Below the pieces are notes generated by a model. It worked only from the letters and a program-made list of their open reading frames with translations, had not been told where the DNA came from and searched no databases. The position numbers and the translations under genes are program-made. Below, piece after piece: positions 35,838 through 44,827 of a stretch of DNA of 64,000 nucleotides. Numbering within the stretch: position 1 is the stretch's first letter; each line of letters starts with the position of its first letter. Source of the DNA: Agromyces sp. LHK192 (GTDB lineage Bacteria > Actinomycetota > Actinomycetes > Actinomycetales > Microbacteriaceae); assembly GCF_004006235.1 (NCBI RefSeq), contig NZ_CP034753.1:2418001-2482000 (forward strand), read 5' to 3'.

Positions 35838-36848
35838 TCAGCGGCGCGCCGCCGGTTGGGGGGCGGGCGCGGGCTGCGGCATCCGTCGCACCTGGCCGAA
35901 TCGTTCCGCGAGCGGCGCCAGCAGCAGCGGCCGCGCGACGACCCACGCGCCGACCAGCGCGACGAGGGAGCCCGCGAACACCGCGAAGCCGATCCAGTCG
36001 TCGGAGTCACGCGAGGCGTACAGGTGGTTGAGGTTCCGCAGCGCTCCGGTCGTGAGCACGAGCACGACGTGCACGAACGTGAACAGCAGGAAGAAGAGCA
36101 TGGTCGGGAAGTGCAGCGCCCGGGCGACGCGCTCGCTGGGCAGCTTCGCGAGGCGACCCTGCATCGGCCAGGCCGGCGACATCCGAAGTCCGGTGATGAT
36201 CGCGATCGGCGACGCGATGAACACGACCGCGAAGTACGACAGCACCTGCGCGTCGTTGTACGAGACCCACGAATTCTCGACCGGCCACTCGAGCGAGAGG
36301 TACTGGAGCACGACCGAGAGCGAGTTGGGCACGACCGACCAGTCGGTGGGCACGATGCGCACCCACTGCCCGGTCGCGAAGAGCAGCACGACGTAGACGA
36401 CGCCGTTGAGCACCCAGAACGCGTCGACGACCAGGTGCAGCCAGACCGAGATGCCGAGCCGGCGCGGCGTGCCCTTGGTGCGCGGGAACCTCGAGTTGTC
36501 GCGGGTCCAGAACGCGGGCGGGCGCTGCTTCGACCGGATGATCAGGCCGGTGCGGACGATCATCACCAAGAAGAACACGTTGAAGAAGTGCTGCCAGCCC
36601 AGCCACGCGGGGATGCCGACCGGCGCCCCGTCGGGCAGGCCGCTGTGACCGGGGTACTGCTCGATGAACGCCTGGACGGCGGGCAGCGAGCGCAGCCCGC
36701 GCGCGGCGAGCACCGCGACGGCGAGCAGCACGAGAGCACCGACGAGGTACCAGGCGAGCCGCTTCCACGAGATCTGCTTCCACGAGATCCTGGAGCGCAG
36801 CGAGGGCGAGGACGACGGCACGTCCCTCAGCGTGACAAACGGCGACAT
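35838..36848 (-). CDS. Cytochrome b561-like di-haem membrane protein
   Basis: A 336-residue polytopic membrane protein. After an N-terminal helix (LVGALVLLAVAVLAARGL, about 33-50), further helices carry histidines placed as haem ligands: WLGWQHFFNVFFLVMIV near 85, SVWLHLVVDAFWVL near 133, and the pair ALHFPTMLFFLLFTFVHVVL near 245-263. This suggests a bacterial cytochrome b561-type electron carrier; the donor and acceptor are unknown. ATG at 36848 has GGGAAG 9 bp upstream and is preferred over the TTG three codons earlier. A Pro/Ala-rich tail ends the protein. It is divergent from the flavin amine oxidase 91 bp away. Confidence 0.75.
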   Translation of the reverse strand: MSPFVTLRDVPSSSPSLRSRISWKQISWKRLAWYLVGALVLLAVAVLAARGLRSLPAVQAFIEQYPGHSGLPDGAPVGIPAWLGWQHFFNVFFLVMIVRTGLIIRSKQRPPAFWTRDNSRFPRTKGTPRRLGISVWLHLVVDAFWVLNGVVYVVLLFATGQWVRIVPTDWSVVPNSLSVVLQYLSLEWPVENSWVSYNDAQVLSYFAVVFIASPIAIITGLRMSPAWPMQGRLAKLPSERVARALHFPTMLFFLLFTFVHVVLVLTTGALRNLNHLYASRDSDDWIGFAVFAGSLVALVGAWVVARPLLLAPLAERFGQVRRMPQPAPAPQPAARR

Positions 36849-36939
36849 CGGATGCAACTTCCCGGATGCCTCGAAGACGCGAGGTTACCGGCGTAGGGTC
36901 GGGAACGCGGATGCCCGGTCCGCGCGCGAGGGGGCGGCG

Positions 36940-38313
36940 ATGGACGACGAAGGTACGACGACCGGCGACCCCGCGCGGTTCGACACCGTCGTGGTCGGCG
37001 CCGGAGTCTCCGGCCTCACCGCGGCACGACTGCTCGCCGACGCCGGCCACCGGGTCGTCGTGCTCGAAGCCCGGGATCGCGTCGGAGGGCGGGTGTGGAC
37101 GGACCGCACCGGCGGGGAGGCGACCGATCTCGGGGCGTCCTGGATCCACGGGGTGACCGACAGCCCCGTCGCGGCCGCGGCCGCGGCGTTCGGCATGCGC
37201 ACCGTCGAGTTCACGGTCGGCGGCTACCAGCCCGACAGCAGGCCCATCGCGTACTACGGACCCGACGGCGTGCGACTGCCGGATGCCGACGCGGCGCGGT
37301 TCGCCGCCGACATCCACGCGGTGGACGCGGCGCTCGCCACCGTCGTCGCGCGATCCGCGCCGGATGCCTCCTACCGCGACGTCACCGAGGAGGCGCTGGC
37401 CGTGCAGGGCTGGGACGACGAGCGGACGCTGCGGGTGCGCGAGTACCTCGAGCACCGCTCCGAGGAGCAGTACGGCGCGTGGATCGAGGACCTGGCCGCG
37501 CACGGCCTCGACGACGACTCGATCGACGGCGACGAGGTGGTCTTCCCGGACGGATACGACCGGCTGGCCGAACGACTGGCCGAGGGGCTCGAGGTCCGGC
37601 TGGGTCGGGTGGTGCGCCTGGTGCGGTGGTCGGCGGAGGGCGTGACGGTCACGTTCGACGGCGCCGGGGTCGGCACTGAACGGGTCATCGCGGATCACGC
37701 CGTGGTGACCGTGCCGGTCGGCGTGCTGCAGTCCGACGCGTTCGCCATCGAGCCCGAACTGCCCGAGCCCGTCGCCGGCGCGCTGTCGCGGCTGCGGATG
37801 AACGCGTTCGAGAAGGTGTTCCTGCGCTTCGAGGACCGGTTCTGGGACGACGGCGTCTACGCGATCCGCCAGCAGGGGCCCGAGGGCCGGTGGTGGCATT
37901 CCTGGTACGACCTGACCGGGCTGCACGGCACGCCGACCCTGCTGACGTTCGCCGCCGGCCCGGCTGCGATCGAGACGCGCGACTGGGAGGAGCCGCGGCT
38001 GGTCGAGTCGATCCTGACGCAGCTCCGGCGGCTCTACGGCGACGTCGTCGCGGAGCCCGTCGGCGTGCACCGCACCCGGTGGCAGGACGACCCGTTCTCG
38101 CACGGGTCGTACGCGTACATGACGGTCGGGTCGACGACCGACGACCACGACCTCCTCGCGACGCCCGTGGGTGGGGTGCTCCACCTCGCCGGCGAGGCGA
38201 CGTGGACCGACGACCCCGCGACCGTGCCGGCGGCGATGCTGTCGGGGCATCGTGCGGCGACGAACGTGCTCGGCCGGGACATCCCGATCGATCACCTCTG
38301 GGCCGGCGCGTGA
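36940..38313 (+). CDS. Flavin-containing amine oxidase (monoamine oxidase-like)
   Basis: A 457-residue FAD oxidoreductase. The dinucleotide motif VVVGAGVSGLTAARLLADAG near residue 15 is followed by VLEARDRVGGRVWTDRTGG, and the C-terminal FAD block is HLAGEATWTDDPATVPAAM near 425, where a tryptophan and threonine replace the usual aromatic cage pair. Polyamine or monoamine oxidases share this layout. ATG at 36940 follows GAGGGGGCGGCG; the reading frame upstream is only the shadow of the cytochrome gene. No signal peptide, so cytoplasmic. The substrate cannot be fixed from sequence. Confidence 0.88.
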   Translation: MDDEGTTTGDPARFDTVVVGAGVSGLTAARLLADAGHRVVVLEARDRVGGRVWTDRTGGEATDLGASWIHGVTDSPVAAAAAAFGMRTVEFTVGGYQPDSRPIAYYGPDGVRLPDADAARFAADIHAVDAALATVVARSAPDASYRDVTEEALAVQGWDDERTLRVREYLEHRSEEQYGAWIEDLAAHGLDDDSIDGDEVVFPDGYDRLAERLAEGLEVRLGRVVRLVRWSAEGVTVTFDGAGVGTERVIADHAVVTVPVGVLQSDAFAIEPELPEPVAGALSRLRMNAFEKVFLRFEDRFWDDGVYAIRQQGPEGRWWHSWYDLTGLHGTPTLLTFAAGPAAIETRDWEEPRLVESILTQLRRLYGDVVAEPVGVHRTRWQDDPFSHGSYAYMTVGSTTDDHDLLATPVGGVLHLAGEATWTDDPATVPAAMLSGHRAATNVLGRDIPIDHLWAGA

Positions 38314-38335
38314 TCCGTCGCGTCGGTCGGCGGGC

Positions 38336-38632
38336 TCAGACCGCCGCGGTGCGGATGCGGACCTCGCGCTCCATGCGCTTCTCGTGACGCTGACGGCCCT
38401 TGACCGCCTCGAGCTCGCGGTTCTTCGGCGGCGCGTTGGTCACGAGCCCGTCGAGCAGACGCCTCGTCGCGATCGCGATCTCATCGATCGCGCGATCGAA
38501 GGCCTCGGTGTTCGCCCGTGACGGATGCGTCGAACCGCTGACCTTGCGGACGAACTGGAGGGCGGCCTCGCGCACCTCGTCGTCGGTCGTCGGCGGCTCG
38601 AAGTTGTGGAGGACGCGGATGTTCCGGCACAT
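38336..38632 (-). CDS. DUF2277 family protein
   Basis: A 98-residue protein beginning MCRNIRVLHNFEPPTTDDEV, continuing AALQFVRKVSGSTHPSRA and DEIAIATRRLLDGLVTNAPP. This is the full pattern of DUF2277, a small conserved family of unknown function whose invariant opening is MCRNI. The C-terminus is basic. It is convergent with the amine oxidase (22-bp gap) and lies 62 bp after the GH3 gene, separated by a strong hairpin, so it is probably its own transcript. Confidence 0.9.
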   Translation of the reverse strand: MCRNIRVLHNFEPPTTDDEVREAALQFVRKVSGSTHPSRANTEAFDRAIDEIAIATRRLLDGLVTNAPPKNRELEAVKGRQRHEKRMEREVRIRTAAV

Positions 38633-38653
38633 GCGAGCGAGGATACCCGCGGT

Positions 38654-38689
38654 CGTCGTGGGCGGCCACAGCGGCGGCCGCCCACGACG
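38654..38689 (-). terminator. Hairpin terminator after the GH3 glycosidase gene
   Basis: A 14-bp inverted repeat (CGTCGTGGGCGGCC and its complement) with an 8-nt loop starts 6 bp after the GH3 stop codon at 38695. It is GC-rich and lacks a T-run, as is usual here. It would separate the GH3 transcript from DUF2277. Confidence 0.75.
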
Positions 38690-38694
38690 ACGGG

Positions 38695-41445
38695 TCACTC
38701 GAACAGGTCGGTCTGCAGCACGGCGTAGAGGGTCGCGTGCACGCGGTCGCGCAGGCCCTCGCCCACGCCGACCGGGTCGGCCGCGAGCGCGTCCTTCGTC
38801 GCGGATGCCGCGGAGCTCGGCAGCATCGCGAGCATCAGGTCGTTGCCGTACCGCACCGCGAGCGCCGGATCCATGAACCCGCCGAGCACGGCATCGGTCG
38901 ACACCACGCCCTCGAAGCCCCACTCGCCGCGGAGCACCTCCTGGAGCAGCTGCTCGTTGCCGCCGGCCCAGCGGCCGCCGATGTTGATGAACGAGCTCAT
39001 CGCACCCGACGCGTCGCCCTCCTTGACCGTGATCTCGAACGGTCGCAGGTACAGCTCGCGCAGCGCCTGCTCGTCGACGAACACGTTCACGCCCGGTGCC
39101 CGCGCGTTGATCTCCTGCTCGTTGAGCGCGAAGTGCTTCATGAACGTGAGCACGCCACGGCTCTGGGCTCCCTGGACCATCGCCGCGCTCAGCTTGCCCG
39201 AGAGCAGCGGGTCCTCCGAGAGGTACTCGAAGTTGCGGCCGCCCATCGGGGTGCGGTCGAGGTTCATGCCCGGGGCGTACCAGCCCTGCACGCCGAATGC
39301 GTTCGCCTCGGCGCCGACCGCCTCGCCGAGCGCGGAGGCGAGCTCGGGGTTCCAGGTCGCCCCGACGACGGCCTCCGCGGCGAACGACGAGGCATCCAGT
39401 TCGCCGAAGAGGAAGTTCAGGCCCGCCGGTCCGTCGAGCAGGACCGCAGACGGGATGCCCAGCCGCTCGACGCCGTCGGTCTGGTAGGCGCCCTTCGCGA
39501 ACAGGTCCACCTGCTCGTCCACCGTGAGCTGGTCGAGGAACTCCTCCCACTTCGGGTCGTCGTAGTCCAGGCCCTTCAGGTCCTCGAGCATCAGGCCGTT
39601 GTCGGCGCCGTAGGCCGGCGCGTCCCCAGCGGCAGGCGGGATCTCGGGGTCCATCCGATCGAGCAGCTCGTCGGACGCGGTGAGGTCCATGTCGGCGCTG
39701 TCGGGCCAGGTGCCCTCCCAATCGTTCCGCGACAGGGAGGTGAGGTCGCCGGAGGCGTAGCCGAACCGGTTCTCGAGCGTCTCGCCGGTCACCTCGTCGG
39801 TGTCGTAGACGACGGTCTCGGCGATGTCGATCGGGAAGTTCGCGACGGGGGTGTGCACGTCCGTGCCGACGGAGACGAAGTAGGTGCCGGCCTCGAGCAC
39901 GTACGCCTGGCGGTCTCCCTGGTCCCAGGAGGCCAGGTCGCGCACGGCGAACGACACGCTCACGGTCTCGCTCGCACCGGGCTGGAGCAGCGACGTCTTC
40001 GAGAAGCCGGCGAGTTCGATCGCCGACTTCTCGATGCCGCCGGGGGTGTACGGCGCGGCGGAGTAGACCTCGACGACGTCCTTGCCGGCGACGTCGCCCG
40101 TGTTCGTCACGGTCACGTCGATCGACACCGTGTCGTCGTCGACGACGGGCTGCGACGCCTGGCGGTCGAAGGTCGTGTAGCTCAGGCCGTAGCCGAACGG
40201 GTACTGCACGGCCCCGGCGTAGGCCGCCTCGTCGTCGGCGTACCGGGTCTCGTAGTACCGGTATCCGACGTAGATGCCCTCCTCGTACTCGAGCACGCCG
40301 CGGTTGACGTTCTCGTAGCGGAAGTCGCCGAGGTTCTCGGTCGACGGCGCGCTCGTCACGTCGTAGGCGTACGTGTCCGTCAGGCGGCCCGAGGGGTTGA
40401 CCTCTCCCGCGAGCACCTTCGCGAGCGACACGGCGCCGCGCGGTCCGGGGTTGCCGATCCAGACGGCGCCCGTGATCTGCGGGTACTCCTCGAGGAACCC
40501 GAGCTCCATCTGGTTGCCGGAGTTGACGACGACGATCACGTCGTCGAAGTTCGCCGTGACGACGTCGAGCAGTTCGCGCTGCTCGTCGGTGAGGCGCAGG
40601 CTCTCGACCGATAGGTCGGCGGCTTCCGAAGCTCCCGAGCCGATCACGAGCATCGCCGTGTCGGAGAAGTCGCGGGCCTGCGCCAGGACCTCTTCGGTGA
40701 GGTAGTCGGGCGCGGGTTCGCCGGCGTCATCGCCGCCGAGCAGCATCGACGCGATGCCCACCAGCCCGTTCTGCGAGCCCGACTCGGTCTTGGCGCCCGC
40801 CTCCTGCATCGCGGCACGGAGCTCGGGGTTGACCGAGATGCCCTGCTGCTCCAGTGCGTCGTAGAGGCCGACCGCGCTGCCCTGGTTCGCACCGCCCGAA
40901 CCCGCGCCGCCGAAACGGAGGTTGAACGATGCGAAGCTGAACACGTTGACCGTGTCGTCGGCGAGCGGCAGCACGCCGCCCTCGTTCTCGAGCAGGACGA
41001 TGCCCTCGTCGGAGATCGCCTCGGTGACCTCGGCGCTGTGCGCCCGCGCCTGGTCGACGGCCGCGGTCCCGCCGCCGAGCGGGATCGAGACGAGGCGGCT
41101 GATGTCGCGCACGATCGGTGCGAGCAGCACCGCGACGACCGCGACGATCGCGACGACCACGCCCCAGGTGATGAGGCGGCGCGGACGGTGCTTCAGGCGT
41201 CGGTAGGCGCGCTCGCGACGCTTCGCCTCGCGGCGCTCGGCTCGCGTCATCGAGGCGCGCGCAGCCTTGCGCTCCTGCTTCGCGACGCGCTTCGCCGCAC
41301 GCGCCGCTGCGCGGTCGGCGGCCTTCGCCTGCCTGCGGGCCTCGGGCGACATCGCCTTCAGCTCGGCGCGGCGGGCGCGCTTCGCGGCCCGCTCCTCCGC
41401 GAGCCTCGTGCGGGCCTCGTCTCGGAGTTCTCTGCGTGTAGACAT
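38695..41445 (-). CDS. Membrane-anchored GH3 glycosidase with swapped domain order
   Basis: A 916-residue GH3 enzyme. The first about 90 residues are extremely basic (Arg/Lys/Ala coiled segment such as AARAAKRVAKQERKAARAS), then a membrane helix (LITWGVVVAIVAVVAVLLAP, about 93-112), so the catalytic part should be outside. The domain order is C-terminal-type GH3 domain first (EGIVLLENEGGVLPL near 147), then Fn3-like (VTNTGDVAGKDVVEVYS near 450), then the TIM-barrel catalytic domain with LDGPAGLNF, FMKHFALNEQE and the nucleophile Asp in GFEGVVSTDAVLGGF near 850. Swapped GH3 enzymes of this type are known beta-glucosidases. The neighbour at 41580 has the normal order. Confidence 0.9.
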   Translation of the reverse strand: MSTRRELRDEARTRLAEERAAKRARRAELKAMSPEARRQAKAADRAAARAAKRVAKQERKAARASMTRAERREAKRRERAYRRLKHRPRRLITWGVVVAIVAVVAVLLAPIVRDISRLVSIPLGGGTAAVDQARAHSAEVTEAISDEGIVLLENEGGVLPLADDTVNVFSFASFNLRFGGAGSGGANQGSAVGLYDALEQQGISVNPELRAAMQEAGAKTESGSQNGLVGIASMLLGGDDAGEPAPDYLTEEVLAQARDFSDTAMLVIGSGASEAADLSVESLRLTDEQRELLDVVTANFDDVIVVVNSGNQMELGFLEEYPQITGAVWIGNPGPRGAVSLAKVLAGEVNPSGRLTDTYAYDVTSAPSTENLGDFRYENVNRGVLEYEEGIYVGYRYYETRYADDEAAYAGAVQYPFGYGLSYTTFDRQASQPVVDDDTVSIDVTVTNTGDVAGKDVVEVYSAAPYTPGGIEKSAIELAGFSKTSLLQPGASETVSVSFAVRDLASWDQGDRQAYVLEAGTYFVSVGTDVHTPVANFPIDIAETVVYDTDEVTGETLENRFGYASGDLTSLSRNDWEGTWPDSADMDLTASDELLDRMDPEIPPAAGDAPAYGADNGLMLEDLKGLDYDDPKWEEFLDQLTVDEQVDLFAKGAYQTDGVERLGIPSAVLLDGPAGLNFLFGELDASSFAAEAVVGATWNPELASALGEAVGAEANAFGVQGWYAPGMNLDRTPMGGRNFEYLSEDPLLSGKLSAAMVQGAQSRGVLTFMKHFALNEQEINARAPGVNVFVDEQALRELYLRPFEITVKEGDASGAMSSFINIGGRWAGGNEQLLQEVLRGEWGFEGVVSTDAVLGGFMDPALAVRYGNDLMLAMLPSSAASATKDALAADPVGVGEGLRDRVHATLYAVLQTDLFE

Positions 41446-41579
41446 GGTGCTCTCAGTTCGGGTTTCGGATCGGATCGGGGGTGGTCTGAGGTGCGGCGGG
41501 GCGCATGCCGCTGCAGGCGCCGTGCGCCCGGTCGAGCCGGGGTCGTCGGTCGCGCCGGGCGCCGGTCGCGCCGAGCGCC

Positions 41580-44042
41580 TCAGTCGTGCCGGGCGCTCGC
41601 TGCCCGTCGGGCCCTGCGGTGCGCGCGCCAGGCCGTCGCCGCGCGGCGGACGCCGTGCCAGAACCGGCCGTTCACCATCAGGAGCAGGCCGTCGAGCATC
41701 GCGCCGTCGACCGCGCCGTTCGACATCCGCGCGACGGAGCGGAACGGCATGTCGAGCACGAACCGCACGTTGTTCGCCGCGTGCGGGCGTCCGAGCAACA
41801 TCAGCGTGCGGCTCACCGTGACGATGAGCGCGTGCAGCGCGCTCGCGAAGCCGCCGCGGCCCTTCGCCTGGGCGATGATGTCGTCGCGGGTGAGCGGCCT
41901 GCCGGTCGGCCAGGTCGAGCCGGGCAGCGGGCGCCCGAGCAGGGCCTCGAACTCGGCCGCGCCGACGCGGTCGACCGTGCCGTCGAGGTAGTGCGACAGG
42001 TCGGCGCGACCGAGGTCGAGCGGGTCGCCGTCGATCGCGTCGCCGTCGATCGCGACCTCGACCCGCGCGCGGATGTCGCGCGACGACGCCGCGGCCAGCA
42101 CCGAGTACGTTCCGGGCACGGTCCGCCACTCGCCGCGGTCGGGGTCGAACACCTGGAAGGCGTGCTCGCGCAGGGCGACCTCGACGGTCGCGGACTCCCC
42201 CGGCTCGAGGGCGACCTTGGCGAAGCCGCCGAGCTCGCGGACCGCGCGGAACTGCCCGGCCGCGGCATCCGGTGCCTCGACGTAGACCTGCACGACCTCC
42301 TCGCCGGCGCGGTCGCCCGTGTTGGTCACGGTCACGGTCGCCGCCCGCGCGTCGGCGCGCAGCGCCGAGTAGGCGAAGGTCGTGTAGCTCAGGCCGTGGC
42401 CGAAGGGGTAGCGGACGGGCGCGTCGACCTTGTCGTAGTAGCGGTATCCGAGGTAGATGCTGTCGCGGTGCTCGCTCGTCGCCTCGGTGCGGCCGAAGGT
42501 CGAGGCGCTCGGGACATCCGAGTACCGGATCGGGTACGTCTCGGCGAGCTTGCCGCTCGGGTTGACGCGGCCGGTGACGACGTCCGCGATCGCCGGGCCG
42601 ACGCCCTGGCCGCCGAGGTATCCGAGCACGATCGCGTCGACCTCGTCGGCGAACGGCAGTTCGACCGGGGCGCCGCCGGCGAGGACGACGACGATCGGCA
42701 CGCCGAGGTCGATGAGCTCGCGCGTCAGGTCGAGCTGGTTCTGCGCCAGCCGCAGGTGGGTGCGGTCGACGGCCTCGGCCTCGGCCGACTCGTCGAGCCC
42801 CAGGTGCAGCAGCACCACGTCGGCTCGGCGCGCCAGTCGGAGCGCGCGCCGTCGCAGGCCGACGGACGGGATGTCGCGGCGGTGGAAGCCGCGCTCGTGG
42901 CCGACGATGTCGAGCCCGGAGGCGCGGAGCGCCTCGAGCGGATCGTCGAGGCGGGTCGGGTTGACGAGCGAGCTGCCGGCCCCCTGGTAGCGCGGGACGT
43001 CGGCGAATGCGCCGATGACGGCGACGCGACCGGACTCGGGGCCGAGCGGGAGGAGTCCGGCCTCGTTCGCGGCGAGCACGATCGAACGGCTCGCGGCCTC
43101 GATGGCGAGGTCGTGGTGGAGGTCGTGATCGACCTCGGACGTGCCGGCCGGGCGGCGCGCACCCGGGCGCGTCCGAGCGATGAGCGTGAGCACCTCGTCG
43201 ACCCGCGCGTCGAGCACGGCCTCATCGAGCGAGCCGTTCTCCACGGCACGCACGATCTCGAGGTCGGTCACGCCGTCGGTCGAGGGCATCTCGAGCGCGC
43301 TGCCGGCTTCGATGGCGGCGACTCGGTCGTTGTTGCCGCCCCAGTCGGAGACGACGAGTCCGTCGAAGCCCCAGCGCTCCCGGAGGATGTCATGGAGCAG
43401 CTCGCGGTGCTCGTTCGCGTAGGTGCCGTTGACCTTGTTGTACGAGCTCATCACGGTCCACGCGTCGCCCTGGGTGATCGCGATGCGGAAGCCCTCGAGG
43501 TAGAGCTCGTGCAGGGCGCGCTCGTCGACGATCTCGTCGATCGACATGCGGTGCGTCTCCTGGCTGTTGACCGCGAAGTGCTTCGCGCTGGCGGCCACGC
43601 CGCGTGACTGGATGCCGCGGATGAGGGCCGCGGCCATCAGGCCCGACAGCAGCGGGTCTTCGGAGAAGTACTCGAAGTTGCGGCCCGCAAGCGGGTTCCG
43701 CTTGATGTTCAGTCCGGGGCCGAGGAGCACGCTGACCTGCTCGGCCGCGGCTTCGGCGCCGAGCAGTTCGCCGACGCGGCCGAGGAGGTCGACGTCCCAG
43801 CTGTTCGCCAGCGTCGCGGCCGTCGGGAACCCGGTGGCCGGGATGCTCGCATTGAGCCCCAGGTGGTCGGCGGCGCCGCCCTGCTTGCGGAGTCCGTGCG
43901 GTCCGTCGGTGAGCATGATCGAGGGGACGCCGAGCCGTTCGACCGGCTTCGTGTTCCAGAAATTCGCGCCCGACATGAGTGACGCCTTCTCTGCGAGCGT
44001 CATCGCATGCCGGGTCCGCTTGACATCATCGAGTGAACCCAC
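41580..44042 (-). CDS. GH3 beta-glucosidase-like enzyme, normal domain order
   Basis: An 820-residue cytoplasmic GH3 glycosidase. The TIM barrel opens with MTLAEKASLMSGANFW and MLTDGPHGLRKQ, KHFAVNSQETHR lies near 153 and the nucleophile Asp is in WGFDGLVVSDWGGNN near 231. The C-terminal GH3 domain (SRSIVLAANEAGLLPLG near 325) and an Fn3-like domain (TVTNTGDRAGEEVVQVYV near 580) follow. About 170 extra residues end in a His/Arg-rich tail. GTG at 44042 is chosen; it has no Shine-Dalgarno but a TACAGT -10-like box close upstream, suggesting a leaderless message, and MTLAEK 13 codons later is the alternative. It is divergent from, and probably controlled by, the TetR regulator. Confidence 0.88.
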   Translation of the reverse strand: MGSLDDVKRTRHAMTLAEKASLMSGANFWNTKPVERLGVPSIMLTDGPHGLRKQGGAADHLGLNASIPATGFPTAATLANSWDVDLLGRVGELLGAEAAAEQVSVLLGPGLNIKRNPLAGRNFEYFSEDPLLSGLMAAALIRGIQSRGVAASAKHFAVNSQETHRMSIDEIVDERALHELYLEGFRIAITQGDAWTVMSSYNKVNGTYANEHRELLHDILRERWGFDGLVVSDWGGNNDRVAAIEAGSALEMPSTDGVTDLEIVRAVENGSLDEAVLDARVDEVLTLIARTRPGARRPAGTSEVDHDLHHDLAIEAASRSIVLAANEAGLLPLGPESGRVAVIGAFADVPRYQGAGSSLVNPTRLDDPLEALRASGLDIVGHERGFHRRDIPSVGLRRRALRLARRADVVLLHLGLDESAEAEAVDRTHLRLAQNQLDLTRELIDLGVPIVVVLAGGAPVELPFADEVDAIVLGYLGGQGVGPAIADVVTGRVNPSGKLAETYPIRYSDVPSASTFGRTEATSEHRDSIYLGYRYYDKVDAPVRYPFGHGLSYTTFAYSALRADARAATVTVTNTGDRAGEEVVQVYVEAPDAAAGQFRAVRELGGFAKVALEPGESATVEVALREHAFQVFDPDRGEWRTVPGTYSVLAAASSRDIRARVEVAIDGDAIDGDPLDLGRADLSHYLDGTVDRVGAAEFEALLGRPLPGSTWPTGRPLTRDDIIAQAKGRGGFASALHALIVTVSRTLMLLGRPHAANNVRFVLDMPFRSVARMSNGAVDGAMLDGLLLMVNGRFWHGVRRAATAWRAHRRARRAASARHD

Positions 44043-44063
44043 GTCGTACACTGTAAACGAACT

Positions 44064-44079
44064 TCCACCACTTGGTGGA
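44064..44079. promoter_or_regulatory. TetR-type operator palindrome
   Basis: TCCACCA-CT-TGGTGGA is a perfect 16-bp palindrome in the 53-bp gap between the divergent GH3 and TetR genes. It lies next to the -10-like TACAGT of the GH3 gene and just before the TetR ribosome binding site. Binding here would block both genes. The assignment to the adjacent TetR regulator is inferred from position. Confidence 0.65.
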
Positions 44080-44095
44080 CATACGAGGAGCATCC

Positions 44096-44728
44096 GTGCC
44101 GCAGCGCAGCACCGCATCATCCCGATCCGACGGATACGCCACCGGCCGCGCCACCAAGAAGGCGATCGTCGCCAGCGCCGCCGAGGCCTTCGCGCAGAAG
44201 GGCTTCTACGGCGCCTCGCTGCGGAGCATCGCCGTCGGGGCCGGGGTCGACCACTCGACCCTGCTCCACCACTTCGGCAACAAGACGGCGCTGCTGCTCG
44301 CCGTCATTGACTGGCACGACCAGCAGCAACTGCGCGCCGAACTGCCCACGAGCCTCAGCGCCGAGGCGCTCGTCGACGGGTTCGTGCGCACCGCCCGGAG
44401 CAACCGCGACTCCCCCGGTCTCGTGCAGTTGCTCTCGATGATGACCGCGGAGGCCGGCGCCGAGGACCACCCCGCCCGCCCCGCGCTGCAACGCCGGCAC
44501 CAGCGTCTCATCAAGATCTTCACCTGGGTGATCAAGCGCCAGCGCGCCCGCCTCGACCTCCCGGACGACGGACTCACGCCGGCCCAGCGCGCGGCCCTCA
44601 TCATCGCGACGTGGGACGGCCTGCAGGTGTTCGACGCCCTGAACCCGGGTGTGCTCGACATCCCGGCCCTGCTCGAACGCGACCTCCGCGACGCCTTCGG
44701 CCTCGACGCGGCCGAAAGCGCTCGCTGA
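44096..44728 (+). CDS. TetR-family transcriptional regulator
   Basis: A 210-residue TetR regulator. The DNA-binding domain is GRATKKAIVASAAEAFAQKGF then GASLRSIAVGAGVDHSTLLHHFGNKTALLLAVIDW (about 20-70). The remaining helices form a ligand-binding domain with a hydrophobic pocket (FVRTARSNRDSPGLVQLLSM). GTG at 44096 has GAGGAG 6 bp upstream and gives the expected short N-terminus; a TTG at 44072 would overlap the operator. It probably represses the divergent GH3 gene and itself, releasing on a sugar or aglycone signal. Confidence 0.9.
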   Translation: MPQRSTASSRSDGYATGRATKKAIVASAAEAFAQKGFYGASLRSIAVGAGVDHSTLLHHFGNKTALLLAVIDWHDQQQLRAELPTSLSAEALVDGFVRTARSNRDSPGLVQLLSMMTAEAGAEDHPARPALQRRHQRLIKIFTWVIKRQRARLDLPDDGLTPAQRAALIIATWDGLQVFDALNPGVLDIPALLERDLRDAFGLDAAESAR

Positions 44729-44783
44729 GGTGACGGAGAACTCCCGGTACGCCGCCGCTCGACCGGGAAGATCCCATCACCTC
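44727..44783. terminator. Bidirectional terminator between TetR and aldehyde dehydrogenase genes
   Basis: Two nested inverted repeats fill the convergent gap: outer GAGGTGA (44727-44733) with TCACCTC (44777-44783), and inner TCCCGGT with ACCGGGA. Together they form one long hairpin. Convergent position supports a shared terminator. Confidence 0.55.
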
Positions 44784-44827
44784 GGCTGATTGCCGCGGCC
44801 GGGGTGGACGGGGTCTGGCGCCCCGAG

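Noticed and set aside
41446-41579. Repeated GCGCC-rich dyads between the two GH3 genes as a terminator
   Set aside because: Several overlapping short dyads are possible but none is clearly dominant, so no site was called.
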